NCBI RefSeq assembly: GCF_001644605.1
Contig: NZ_CP011388.1
Coordinates: 140,001 to 204,000, forward strand
Length of the DNA stretch: 64,000 bases
Source of the DNA: Paenibacillus swuensis
Lineage (GTDB): Bacteria; Bacillota; Bacilli; Paenibacillales; DY6
Direction: 5' to 3'
Of this stretch, positions 25,720-34,262 are shown in pieces. Under the pieces are notes generated by a model. That model searched no databases, was not told the DNA's origin, and worked only from the letters and a program-made list of their open reading frames with translations. Numbering within the stretch: the stretch's first letter is position 1; each line of letters starts with the position of its first letter. A program made the translations under genes and the position numbers.

Positions 25720-27073
25720 TCGTGTTCACCCCTTCATCCTCCAGAATCGGCGTATCCGGCGTAAGGTCTTTGGACACCGGATGACGCTTGAAGTAAAATC
25801 GAAGCACGAAGGCGGTAAGAAACAGCAGTACCACATAGATCCCGATGAACATGAAGAACAAAGTGGGCAAATTATCGGATTTCGTTGCCGCATCCTTCGT
25901 TAACTGCATGTGATAGATCGTCCATGGCTGTCGGCCGGTACAACTGAAAATCCAACCGGTTTCGATCCCGATCATGGATAAAGCGCCGCTGCTGACCAGA
26001 ACCCAGAGCATCCAACGCGGCAGTGACTTCTTCAGAACATACCGCCAGGCTAGTACACCGAAAGCTAGAACGATCAGAAACCCTCCGATGACCACCATGA
26101 TGTTAAACAGGGTGTGGATATATAGCGGCGGCCAGAGCTCCTGAGGATATTCGTTCAGTCCCTTCACGACCGTATCAAAACTGTTACCGGCAAGAAAGCT
26201 GAGCGCCCAGGGAATTTCAATGCCTCCCTCGACCTCCCCGGTTTCCGGATTCGCCACCCCGAAGACCGCAAGCGGCGCGTGGCTCGTTGTCTCGAAGAGG
26301 CCTTCGGCCGCCGCGAGCTTCTCAGGCTGATACTTATGCAGCATCTGTGCCGTAGCGTGACCGTTGATGGCCGTAAATAAGGACAAGGTGCCTCCCACCA
26401 CCAATGCCAGCATTAAGCTGCGATGATGGTAAGCTCTCTCTTCCTTGGTGGATCCTCTCTTCAACAACTTGTATGCCGCCAGGGACACAATAACAAATGC
26501 GCCAGTCATATAAGCGGAGGACAGCACATGGAGAGCGGTGGAGTACAAGCTGGGGCTGAAGATCGCCGCAATGGGATCGACGTTCGTCACTTCTCCGTTG
26601 ACCAAGTCAAACCCTCGGGGGGTATTCATCCATGCATGAGCATCCGTAATGAGTACCGCCGACGCGCTCGCGCCGAGGGCAACGAAAAAGACGCTGATAA
26701 TCCGTAAGGTCGGAGTCAGCCGATCCGCGGCATAGATATAGATAGACATAAATAGTGCTTCCAGCATAAAGGCCCATATTTCAACCTGAAACGGAACGGC
26801 AATCACTTTGCCGACAATCTCCATAAAACCCGGAAACAACAAAGAAAGCATTACGCCCACAATCGTTCCCGACGGAATGGCTACACCTAAAATAATGGCG
26901 AAGCCTTTCGTCCATCGTTTGGCCAAGATCGCGTAATGCTTATTCTTCTTTGTGTGATAGAGTATTTCCGCAAAAACAACCATGAACGGAATCCCGACTC
27001 CCAGCGTCGCAAAAATAATATGAAACGCCATTGAGGATCCGAACAAAGCGCGTGCCAGAACTACGTTGTCCAT
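25712..27073 (-). CDS. cydA: Cytochrome bd quinol oxidase subunit I
   Basis: 453 residues, about nine membrane segments. The haem-ligand His is in M-A-F-H-I-I-F-A near 19, and the invariant G-R-Q-P-W-T-I-Y motif is present. The length indicates the short-Q-loop type usual in Firmicutes. The ribosome-binding site (AAGGGAAG, 8 bases before the ATG) sits in the 3' arm of a large hairpin (27082-27146). A KinB-like kinase ends only 83 bases upstream on the same strand, so co-transcription is possible. I found no Rex-type operator in the gap. Confidence 0.95.
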   Translation of the reverse strand: MDNVVLARALFGSSMAFHIIFATLGVGIPFMVVFAEILYHTKKNKHYAILAKRWTKGFAIILGVAIPSGTIVGVMLSLLFPGFMEIVGKVIAVPFQVEIWAFMLEALFMSIYIYAADRLTPTLRIISVFFVALGASASAVLITDAHAWMNTPRGFDLVNGEVTNVDPIAAIFSPSLYSTALHVLSSAYMTGAFVIVSLAAYKLLKRGSTKEERAYHHRSLMLALVVGGTLSLFTAINGHATAQMLHKYQPEKLAAAEGLFETTSHAPLAVFGVANPETGEVEGGIEIPWALSFLAGNSFDTVVKGLNEYPQELWPPLYIHTLFNIMVVIGGFLIVLAFGVLAWRYVLKKSLPRWMLWVLVSSGALSMIGIETGWIFSCTGRQPWTIYHMQLTKDAATKSDNLPTLFFMFIGIYVVLLFLTAFVLRFYFKRHPVSKDLTPDTPILEDEGVNTNG

Positions 27074-27081
27074 GCTAAACG

Positions 27082-27146
27082 CTTCCCTTCAATTACGATA
27101 ATGGAACATACAATGTTTTCCATCGTAATATGAGCGAAAAGGGAAG
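27082..27146 (-). promoter_or_regulatory. Large hairpin in the cydA leader covering its ribosome-binding site
   Basis: On the minus strand CTTCCCTT (27139-27146) can pair with AAGGGAAG (27082-27089, the Shine-Dalgarno). Inside, ATTACGAT (27122-27129) pairs with ATCGTAAT (27092-27099), and GG-AACA/TGTT-CC closes the top. No T-run follows. Confidence 0.6.
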
Positions 27147-27156
27147 ATAATATGCA

Positions 27157-28446
27157 TCATTTTTCCAAATTATCGGTTTCCAGCAATAATGGAAGTTCAA
27201 TAATGGTTTCGGTACCATTGCCAAACTGGCTGTCAACCCGGATGGTTCCGCCCATAGCTTCGATAATGCTGTACACGACCATCATTCCGAGCCCCGTCCC
27301 TTTCTCCTTACTGGAGAAATAAGGTTTCCCCAACCTTCCGAGCTGCTCTGGCTTCATGCCGATTCCCGTATCCCTGATTTGCACTCTTGCCTGATTGCCG
27401 TATTCCGCGCAAGCCACGATAATGGTTCCCCCGCTTGGCATGGCTTCTATGCTGTTCTTTACGATATTGATCAGTGATTGATGCAGCTTCTGACGGTCGC
27501 CGCGGATCCAAATCTCTTGATTCATTTGATTCTCAAAATAAACTTCCTGCATCATGGCATATGGAGACATTACATCCGTCACATATTGCAGCTCTTTGCA
27601 TACATCCAGATTCTCAACATTCTCCATCTGCGGTTTGGCAAAGGACAAGTAGTCGGACAAGATATCTTGTGCGCGGTTCAGCTCGAGCAAAGCCAGTTTC
27701 GTAAATTCCTTCTTCTTCTCATCGGAATACTTATGGTTCTGAAGCAATTGAATGAACCCTCGTGTGACGGTGAGCGGATTCCGGACCTCATGCGCAACCG
27801 AAGCCGCCAATTCCCCTACCACCTTCATCTTCTCAGCTTGTCTTACCTCTTCCACTAAAGCAGAACGGTTCTGGATCGTCTCCACCAAGGAAACCATGAG
27901 CATAATACCCGCGGTTTCAAACAACAACAGGATGACCGCGTATAAGACGCGCTCCGAAAGGACAGGCAAGAACGCAATGCCTATAACGTACCATAGAAAC
28001 ATGAATACAACGGATAAGGAACCCGATAACCAAATGCGATTTTTGGAGACCAGGGTCCTGAACTTTGGAATGAAAAATACAAGGACCAGAAAGATAATAG
28101 CCGATGACAGAACGGAAGGCAGCACGCCGCCGCCGCCTAACATCCATCGGTAGCCGCTAACGAAGAGAAATAATATAAACGAAACAACAGGTCCGCCGTA
28201 TAAAGAACCTACAATATAGGGAATTTGTCTAAGGTCGAATTGATGCCCTTCCGCGACTTCAACGGAGGTATGTAATGCAAGAACTATGCCCGCCATGGAA
28301 ACCATGGTAATGAATGACTCATTGATTTTGAACTTCTTATGCGGGTTGTCCGAATAGAACAAATGGTATAGAAATACCGGTAACAATAGCAATAGTACTG
28401 CGAATATCATGTCTTTCAGCGCCTCGATAAACAAACCATTCACCAT
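27157..28446 (-). CDS. KinB-like membrane sensor histidine kinase (5TMR-LYT type)
   Basis: 429 residues: six hydrophobic segments (about 12-190) of the 5TM/LYT kind, with G-S-L-Y-G-G-P near 82, then a HisKA domain with V-A-H-E-V-R-N-P-L-T (His near 219) and an HATPase domain (I-V-K-N-S-I-E-A-M-P, D-T-G-I-G-M, G-T-G-L-G-M). The N-P-L-T-x-x-x-G-F phosphorylation box is that of sporulation phosphorelay kinases such as KinB. No response regulator is adjacent, as expected for a kinase feeding Spo0F. It is followed by cydAB. The ribosome-binding site is weak. Confidence 0.85.
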   Translation of the reverse strand: MVNGLFIEALKDMIFAVLLLLLPVFLYHLFYSDNPHKKFKINESFITMVSMAGIVLALHTSVEVAEGHQFDLRQIPYIVGSLYGGPVVSFILFLFVSGYRWMLGGGGVLPSVLSSAIIFLVLVFFIPKFRTLVSKNRIWLSGSLSVVFMFLWYVIGIAFLPVLSERVLYAVILLLFETAGIMLMVSLVETIQNRSALVEEVRQAEKMKVVGELAASVAHEVRNPLTVTRGFIQLLQNHKYSDEKKKEFTKLALLELNRAQDILSDYLSFAKPQMENVENLDVCKELQYVTDVMSPYAMMQEVYFENQMNQEIWIRGDRQKLHQSLINIVKNSIEAMPSGGTIIVACAEYGNQARVQIRDTGIGMKPEQLGRLGKPYFSSKEKGTGLGMMVVYSIIEAMGGTIRVDSQFGNGTETIIELPLLLETDNLEK

Positions 28447-28493
28447 CTAACTCTAGGAATTTACTGTACTAAATGTCTCCTATTTTGAAATTT

Positions 28494-28522
28494 TTGACAA
28501 GTGTTTTTTTCCAATTCATAAT
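28494..28522 (+). promoter_or_regulatory. Sigma-A-type promoter of the SRAP gene
   Basis: Perfect TTGACA (28494-28499), 17-base spacer rich in T, CATAAT (28517-28522). Located 60 bases before the SRAP start codon. Confidence 0.65.
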
Positions 28523-28581
28523 ATGCCTATACTGAGAAGGGATGAGAGTAAGCAACATCCAATAGATTGAGGAGGGATTCT

Positions 28582-29295
28582 ATGTGCGGACGCTTCACTT
28601 TGGCGAAAGAGGAAGATGAACTGTTGGAACGATTCGACGCCATCGGTTTATCCTTTCCGTATGTTCCCAGGTACAATATCGCACCGCGGCAATGGGTAAC
28701 CGCCGTGCTTCGCAAAGATGGAGTCAACCGAATCGGACAGCTTCAGTGGGGGCTTCTGCCGCCTTGGGCTAAAGATGAAAGAATGGCGTCTCAGCTGTTG
28801 AACGCCAAGGCGGAAACCATCCGCGAGAAGCCTTCTTTCCGTAAAGCTTACCTTAGTAAGCGCTGCCTCATTCCTGCAGACGGCTTCTATGAGTGGAAGC
28901 TCACCCCGCGGGGAAAGCAACCCATGCGGATCCAGCTGAAGGATCGGGGAATTTTCTCTATGGCCGGACTCTATGAATTCTGGAAAGACCCGAATATGCC
29001 CGATAGACAAGCCATTGCTACTTGTACCGTAATTACGACCACGCCTAACCGTCTTATGGAAGGGATTCATGACCGCATGCCTGTCATTCTAAGCCGGGAA
29101 GATGAACACCGCTGGCTGGACCGTCATGAGGATCCAGACCTACTGTATCAGCTTCTGCGTCCCTATCCGGCAGAAGACATGATAGCGTATCCCGTTTCCA
29201 AGCTTGTAGGGAATGTGAAGAATGAGTTACCTGAATGCATAGATGAAATGTCTCATGAATATGGGGATGTGGATGAGGAGCCTACCCTATTCTAG
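28582..29295 (+). CDS. SRAP (HMCES/YedK) family DNA-protein crosslink protein
   Basis: About 237 residues. Starts M-C-G-R-F so that, after Met removal, Cys2 can form the thiazolidine link to abasic sites. Further landmarks are N-A-K-A-E-T near 75, D-G-F-Y-E-W-K near 100 and H-D-R-M-P-V-I-L near 160 with the catalytic His. SRAP proteins shield abasic sites in single-stranded DNA. The ATG at 28582 follows GAGGAGGG. Its 3' end overlaps the convergent yyaC gene by 9 bases. Confidence 0.93.
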   Translation: MCGRFTLAKEEDELLERFDAIGLSFPYVPRYNIAPRQWVTAVLRKDGVNRIGQLQWGLLPPWAKDERMASQLLNAKAETIREKPSFRKAYLSKRCLIPADGFYEWKLTPRGKQPMRIQLKDRGIFSMAGLYEFWKDPNMPDRQAIATCTVITTTPNRLMEGIHDRMPVILSREDEHRWLDRHEDPDLLYQLLRPYPAEDMIAYPVSKLVGNVKNELPECIDEMSHEYGDVDEEPTLF

Positions 29296-29814
29296 TGAAA
29301 CCGGGTATGTCCGCTGAATGGCAATAACAATATGTTTAGCCATCGTGACTACGAAGTGAAGCGATGTATTTTGCAGAATCCAATATTTCTTGGGACCGTC
29401 GGCGTTCACGATGGCCGCAATACTGAAATCACCGACATGAGGTAATTGTTTGCCCACGGATTCGCCCGGTACCAGCGGTTGGTTCGCTACCTGGAAAAAC
29501 CCGACGGATGTCAATCGGCCGAGACATGCGTCAATCGCGATAACGGTTGCCCCTTTCGGAATTTGTTGTAACCGCGCAGCCAAATTGCTCGCGTCACAAG
29601 GAGCATCCAGCGTTCCGATCACTTGGGTGTATCCGGCCTCTTTCAGAAAAGTCCCGGTTAACGGGCCCAAGGAGTCTCCCGTGGACCGGTCCGTTCCGAT
29701 ACAAACAAAGTATAAATCCTCTAATGACGGACAGAACACTTTGACATTGCTAAAAAAGGTGGGAAGCTGCTCTCCGGAAATTTTGGCTCTGAACGAATAA
29801 GATTGTTCTGACAT
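29287..29814 (-). CDS. yyaC: YyaC-family sporulation protein (GPR-protease-like fold)
   Basis: 175 residues. C-I-G-T-D-R-S-T-G-D-S-L-G-P-L-T-G (about 38-54), G-T-L-D-A-P and A-I-D-A-C-L-G are characteristic of YyaC, which resembles the hydrogenase-maturation/GPR spore protease fold. In Bacillus it is a sporulation gene of unknown substrate. A nearby AAAGGAG lies 12 bases before the ATG. It lies between SRAP and YfkK and flanks two sporulation-type kinases. Confidence 0.88.
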   Translation of the reverse strand: MSEQSYSFRAKISGEQLPTFFSNVKVFCPSLEDLYFVCIGTDRSTGDSLGPLTGTFLKEAGYTQVIGTLDAPCDASNLAARLQQIPKGATVIAIDACLGRLTSVGFFQVANQPLVPGESVGKQLPHVGDFSIAAIVNADGPKKYWILQNTSLHFVVTMAKHIVIAIQRTYPVSLE

Positions 29815-29925
29815 TATTCGGGTAGGCTCCTTTCGACCGTAGAGGGTTGTTACCTTATTTATGTTACAATAGAGCGTATTGAGTACTTCGCGTCCCGCGT
29901 CATTAAACTAGAAAGGGTGAGCCCC

Positions 29926-30153
29926 ATGGATTTGTCCCACGCCTCGATTACGAATATCGCTTACATGCTGGATGAAATTAAAGGTAAATTAAAAATGGCC
30001 TCTGCCGCCGCCATTAAACCGGAGCATTTTGATGAGAATCAATATGAAGATATTAAGGACATTTACGAAATTATAAACAGTAAGGCTAATTTCAGTATCA
30101 GTGAGATTGAACAACTGGTTTCGGAATTAGGCAAGTTGCGCAAGATCGTCTAG
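29926..30153 (+). CDS. yfkK: YfkK-family protein (DUF1128)
   Basis: 75 residues. M-D-L-S opening, Y-E-D-I-K-D-I-Y-E-I and F-S-I-S-E-I-E-Q-L-V-S-E-L-G match Bacillus YfkK/DUF1128, a small helical cytoplasmic protein of unknown function. A GTG at 29917 is in frame but overlaps the AAAGGG site; the ATG at 29926 is 8 bases after it and matches the family start. It is followed by a hairpin terminator. Confidence 0.88.
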   Translation: MDLSHASITNIAYMLDEIKGKLKMASAAAIKPEHFDENQYEDIKDIYEIINSKANFSISEIEQLVSELGKLRKIV

Positions 30154-30163
30154 TTTCTTGTCA

Positions 30164-30198
30164 CAAATAACCATCGTTCAAGTAACGATGGTTATTTG
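30164..30198. terminator. Bidirectional hairpin terminator
   Basis: A 15-bp perfect stem (CAAATAACCATCGTT and its complement) with a 5-base loop between the convergent yfkK and kinase genes. T-runs are short. Confidence 0.7.
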
Positions 30199-30202
30199 CT
30201 TA

Positions 30203-32434
30203 TCAGGGCGTCAGAGGCAGCTCAATGTCGACCGTTGTCCCTTCGCTCACTACGCTGTGAATACGCAGCCGACCTCCGTGAGACTCAATAATTTTGTAAC
30301 AAACCATAAGCCCTAGACCTGTCCCCTTCTCCTTCGTTGTATAGAATGGCTCGCCCAACTGGGGCATTCGCTCTTCCGGAATCCCTTCCCCTTGATCGAC
30401 GATCCGGATGCGGATCTTGTCTTCCGGCCGCTTGCTGAAATCAATACGCACAATTCCGCCTCTGGGCATAGATTCGACGGCATTCTTCAAGATGTTAATA
30501 TAAACCTGTTTCATCTGATTTTCGTCACACATCACATACAGCTCATCTGTAGTTGTTGCAATAATAAATTGGACATTGTACAGGGCAGCCTGAGAGCTTA
30601 ACAGTGAGATGACCTGGTCCATAATATCCACGGCGTGATTTCTTAAATATTGAATGCTTCCCTGAGGTTTGGCCACCAACATAAATTCACTCACGATATA
30701 GTTAATTCGATCTAATTCGGAAGACATAATATCAAGGTAATCCCTGAATTCGTGACTGCGGGATTTGAGTAAGTGAACAAAACCCTTCAAGGATGTGAGC
30801 GGATTTCTGATTTCGTGCGCCACCCCGGCCGCCAGTTGTCCCACAACGGAGAGACGATCAGACTTACGCAGCATTTCCTCTGTCTTGTTGCGTTCCGTGA
30901 CATCCATGATCGTACCTATTATCGCGGGACGACCGTTAAACATCGTAAAGCTTCCATTTCCCTCCAACTCGGCGATGGAACCGTCCTTACGATATAATCT
31001 GTAAACGTAGGAGACACTCTTACGCTCTCCCGATAAACCGATTCTTAAATTTTCTCGAAATAAAGCCAAGTCCTCAGGCACGATGAAATGCTCTACGGGA
31101 TGTTGCTTTAATTCTTCCGAGGTGTAGTTCAGAAATTCACAAAAACGAGGATTGATATAGAGAAAGTGATCGTCCTGGCACAGATATACGCCTACCATCG
31201 CTTCTTCTACAAGTACGCGGTATTTCGCTTCCGCTTCCGCCAAGGCAAGCTCCGCGTGTTTCCTTTTTGTAATATCACGTGAAACGACCGATAAGTACAC
31301 TTTACCTTGAACCTCGTCGTTTACCGGCACGGAATGGCATTCCAGCACGATCTGGGTCCCGTCGGGACGAATGTAGTTCAATTCAAGCGTTGTAGACATG
31401 TGATTCTTATTAGACAGTACCTCAAGCTTCTTCCGTTCGCTCTCCTCAACCCATTCCTCTGCTTTGGTACCTAACATTGCCTCAGGAGGATAACCTAAAA
31501 TTTGGGAAGAAGACGGAGACATAAATTGAATCGTGTGTTTTTCGTCGAGCAGACAAATCAAATCCGTCATATTCTCAGCTATAAGTTTGTATTGCTGTTG
31601 CCCTTCACGCAGTAAATGCTCCATGTCTTTATAAGCCGTTATGTCCCTAAACACACCGGAATAAGCGGAGACATTCCCCTCTCCGTCCGATATCGGGGAA
31701 GTCTGCATGTCGAGCACTACAGGTTCACCGCCTGCGCGGACATGATTAATTTCCATGTTAAAACGATGTTTGCCATTGCAAATGTTAATCATGATGTGTT
31801 CCAGCGTGCTTCGGTTCAGATAATTCGGAAGTTCTTGCAGATTCCTGCCTACATACCCTCCTTGTTCTACAGGAAACAAGTTTCGGAATGCGTCATTCGT
31901 ACGGATAATCTCCCCCTGTAATCCTGACACGACTATACTGTCCGATGAGTGGTTGACAAAGGATTCAATCAGTTCTTGAGCCTTCCGCAGCTCTAAATCC
32001 GCTTTAATCTGTTCCGAAATATTTTTAAATATCCCGAATACGCCAGCAACCCTTCCACTGACGAACATCGGCACCAACTTCGTTGATACATCTATGGAGT
32101 ACCCATCCTTATGCCTCATTTTCATATCAAAAGCATGCGGTTCTCCCCCGAGCGCCTCTCTGAAATAATAAGATGCTTTCTCGAGATCTTCATGGGGTAT
32201 GATTTCAGTGAAGTTGGCGCATTTGTTGATCTCTTGCTTTGTATAGCTCAAAATCTGTTCAGCGGCGGGATTCGAGGCAAGAACGTTACCCGTTTTATTG
32301 AGAACAAGTATTCCGTCGGGATTATGTTGCAGCAGAGATTGATACCACTGGGATATAACCGTCGCTTTTTCAAGCCCGGCTGTTTTGTGGAGTCGAGCTA
32401 TACGATGCGTTGAACTGCTTTTACGCCTTCTCAT
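30203..32434 (-). CDS. Multi-PAS soluble sensor histidine kinase (KinA/KinE-like)
   Basis: 743 residues, no membrane segment. Four PAS domains follow each other (starting about 25, 150, 275 and 400), each with an N-P or D-G-I/L type core, two with clear PAC tails ending D-I-T-K-R/V-T-E-R. HisKA has V-A-H-E-I-R-N-P-L-T-S-L-K-G-F near 537; HATPase has N-I-L-K-N-A-V-E-S-M-P and G-T-G-L-G-L-M. No regulator is adjacent. The H-box and soluble multi-PAS build are those of sporulation kinases, so input to Spo0F is likely. GGGAG is 9 bases before the ATG. The 208 bases upstream have no clear promoter. Confidence 0.87.
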   Translation of the reverse strand: MRRRKSSSTHRIARLHKTAGLEKATVISQWYQSLLQHNPDGILVLNKTGNVLASNPAAEQILSYTKQEINKCANFTEIIPHEDLEKASYYFREALGGEPHAFDMKMRHKDGYSIDVSTKLVPMFVSGRVAGVFGIFKNISEQIKADLELRKAQELIESFVNHSSDSIVVSGLQGEIIRTNDAFRNLFPVEQGGYVGRNLQELPNYLNRSTLEHIMINICNGKHRFNMEINHVRAGGEPVVLDMQTSPISDGEGNVSAYSGVFRDITAYKDMEHLLREGQQQYKLIAENMTDLICLLDEKHTIQFMSPSSSQILGYPPEAMLGTKAEEWVEESERKKLEVLSNKNHMSTTLELNYIRPDGTQIVLECHSVPVNDEVQGKVYLSVVSRDITKRKHAELALAEAEAKYRVLVEEAMVGVYLCQDDHFLYINPRFCEFLNYTSEELKQHPVEHFIVPEDLALFRENLRIGLSGERKSVSYVYRLYRKDGSIAELEGNGSFTMFNGRPAIIGTIMDVTERNKTEEMLRKSDRLSVVGQLAAGVAHEIRNPLTSLKGFVHLLKSRSHEFRDYLDIMSSELDRINYIVSEFMLVAKPQGSIQYLRNHAVDIMDQVISLLSSQAALYNVQFIIATTTDELYVMCDENQMKQVYINILKNAVESMPRGGIVRIDFSKRPEDKIRIRIVDQGEGIPEERMPQLGEPFYTTKEKGTGLGLMVCYKIIESHGGRLRIHSVVSEGTTVDIELPLTP

Positions 32435-32642
32435 CTTGTTGCACTCCCGTATATCATAGTTAGTATCAAATTTCGACTCCCTTCACGATAATCCTCTATT
32501 TCCAGTCAAAAGTGACTCATTTCCTCATGGAATCATTCATATGCCTACAGGAAATCATTACATCGTGCTATACTGATTCAAGTTAACAGCAGTATGGTAA
32601 TATACTAAACGTGTGTTTACTACCAGAAGGAGGTCCTAAATC

Positions 32643-33860
32643 ATGCGCACTCCTTTACAGGAACGCTCGTCCCAAGGCGCCGGCAAACACATTCCGGAAC
32701 TTTATATTTTTCGCGCAATGGCTTTATTCGCCGTATTGATCATTCACGGAACCAATATCTCCGTAGCCCGATTGGACCCCCAGTCCTCGGTATATGGAGT
32801 TTATTTATTCGCTAATATTTTTTCATCTTTTGCCGTGCCCGCTTTTATTTGCGTGAGCGGTTTCGTGCTGTTTTACAGTTACTATAAGAAGCCATTAACT
32901 CGCACAGTCATTACTACTTTCTATAAAAAGCGAACAAAATATATTCTTGTGCCTTATCTGATTTTTTCTGTACTTTATTTCGTCATTAAATCCTTATTGA
33001 ATCCACATGCGGACGTGCAAACCGCAGCCCTGAAATTTGTATATCAAATGCTCACAGGCGGAGCGCATGAACACTTGTATTACATGTTTCTGATGATTCA
33101 ATTGTATTTTCTGTTTCCGTTGCTTCTCTGGTTGATGCAGAAGGGGGTTGCGCGCTCCGCAATTCTGTTCGGTTTGGCGGTGCAGTGGGGGTATATTTAT
33201 GTGAACAGAGAAGTCATCCAATATATGACCGACTTACCGGGGGTATTCCATAAGAGCGGGAGTATTCTGTTTTCATATTTTGCCTACCTCATGTTGGGGG
33301 CATATCTTGGGATGTTTTATTCCGAGGTACAAAAATGGCTGAAGCGTCCTTGGAACAATATTCGTCGGGGTCTCGCCAGCGGTATTCTATGGTTCGTATG
33401 GTTTGCTCTGGGCAGCTTCTATGTTTATATGCACTACTTGCTTAGAACAGGGGCTACTCCCTACCACGCCAACCAATATAGTATTGTCTGGTGCGGTTTT
33501 TGCCTGGCCAGCAGTGTGGTGTTGTTGCAAGCTTCGTTCGTGATCTACCGTAACCTGGCGCCGAAAGCCGTGAATACGCTGATTCGGATCGGAATCGCAT
33601 CGTTTGGAATCTATTTGATTCATCCGTTGGTCCTTCTATTCTACCGCATGCTATCGCTAGGCAACACGCCGCTGGAATTCCATGTATTTCAGTTCACAGG
33701 ATTCGTACTCTCTCTGATGGTTTCATGGTTAGTTACAGAGGTTATATTGCGCTTCTTGCCTTGGTCCTGGATGCTCGTAGGTTCGGTCCCAAGAGATCCG
33801 GGTTACCTGTCTCACCGTCACAAAACAGCGGTTTCCGCTGACAAGCCCGTTTCATTCTAA
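32643..33860 (+). CDS. Acyltransferase family 3 membrane protein
   Basis: 405 residues, about ten membrane segments. The N-terminus F-R-A-M-A-L-F-A-V-L-I-I-H-G-T-N (about 24-39) carries the R-x10-H signature of acyltransferase-3 enzymes, which O-acetylate or succinylate wall and exopolysaccharide glycans. The acceptor is not known. AAGGAGG is 8 bases before the ATG. It is transcribed alone, divergently from the multi-PAS kinase. Confidence 0.85.
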   Translation: MRTPLQERSSQGAGKHIPELYIFRAMALFAVLIIHGTNISVARLDPQSSVYGVYLFANIFSSFAVPAFICVSGFVLFYSYYKKPLTRTVITTFYKKRTKYILVPYLIFSVLYFVIKSLLNPHADVQTAALKFVYQMLTGGAHEHLYYMFLMIQLYFLFPLLLWLMQKGVARSAILFGLAVQWGYIYVNREVIQYMTDLPGVFHKSGSILFSYFAYLMLGAYLGMFYSEVQKWLKRPWNNIRRGLASGILWFVWFALGSFYVYMHYLLRTGATPYHANQYSIVWCGFCLASSVVLLQASFVIYRNLAPKAVNTLIRIGIASFGIYLIHPLVLLFYRMLSLGNTPLEFHVFQFTGFVLSLMVSWLVTEVILRFLPWSWMLVGSVPRDPGYLSHRHKTAVSADKPVSF

Positions 33861-33959
33861 TGAATATGTATTAAGTAATTTCATACTCTGCTAACAATGA
33901 ACTGAATCGAGGCTAAAACCTCTTATGTATCCTAATACTACAGATCAAGGAGGCGAATG

Positions 33960-34187
33960 ATGTTGCGTACTTCAGCAATGATTTCTTATAAGAACAAACA
34001 AATCACAGTCCACAGTGCTCTTGGCAGCGCTGCTAACTTAAATTTACTCTACACGAAATTGGATGAGATGCAGTATGATTTTGACTTTCGCAAAAAGTTA
34101 AAAAAGATTTCGTTTATTGAAATGGTCGGTGACGTGGCGATCTTTAAGTACACGGATGGAACCAAGCTTTACCTGGAAGTTTCATAA
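33960..34187 (+). CDS. Hypothetical small protein
   Basis: 75 residues, not recognised. It reads as a small alpha/beta protein (I-S-Y-K-N-K-Q-I-T-V-H, then D-F-D-F-R-K-K-L-K-K, then V-A-I-F-K-Y-T-D-G-T-K-L-Y). Cytoplasmic. Two adjacent ATGs (33957 and 33960) are available; AAGGAGG is better spaced from the second. It ends just before a strong bidirectional terminator. Confidence 0.6.
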   Translation: MLRTSAMISYKNKQITVHSALGSAANLNLLYTKLDEMQYDFDFRKKLKKISFIEMVGDVAIFKYTDGTKLYLEVS

Positions 34188-34199
34188 ACAATTTAATAT

Positions 34200-34242
34200 C
34201 CCAAAAAAACGAATACCCCTAGTGGGTATTCGTTTTTTTGGG
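34200..34242. terminator. Strong bidirectional terminator
   Basis: Nineteen-base arms (34200-34218, 34224-34242) include CGAATACCC/GGGTATTCG flanked by A7/T7, with a 5-base loop. It serves the small gene at 33960 and the convergent hydrolase. Confidence 0.9.
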
Positions 34243-34262
34243 TGTTTGGTTAATCGAGCGCT

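Noticed and set aside
27074-27156. Rex operator before cydA
   Set aside because: No TTGTGAA-N4-TTCACAA-like sequence; the inverted repeats present have a different sequence.
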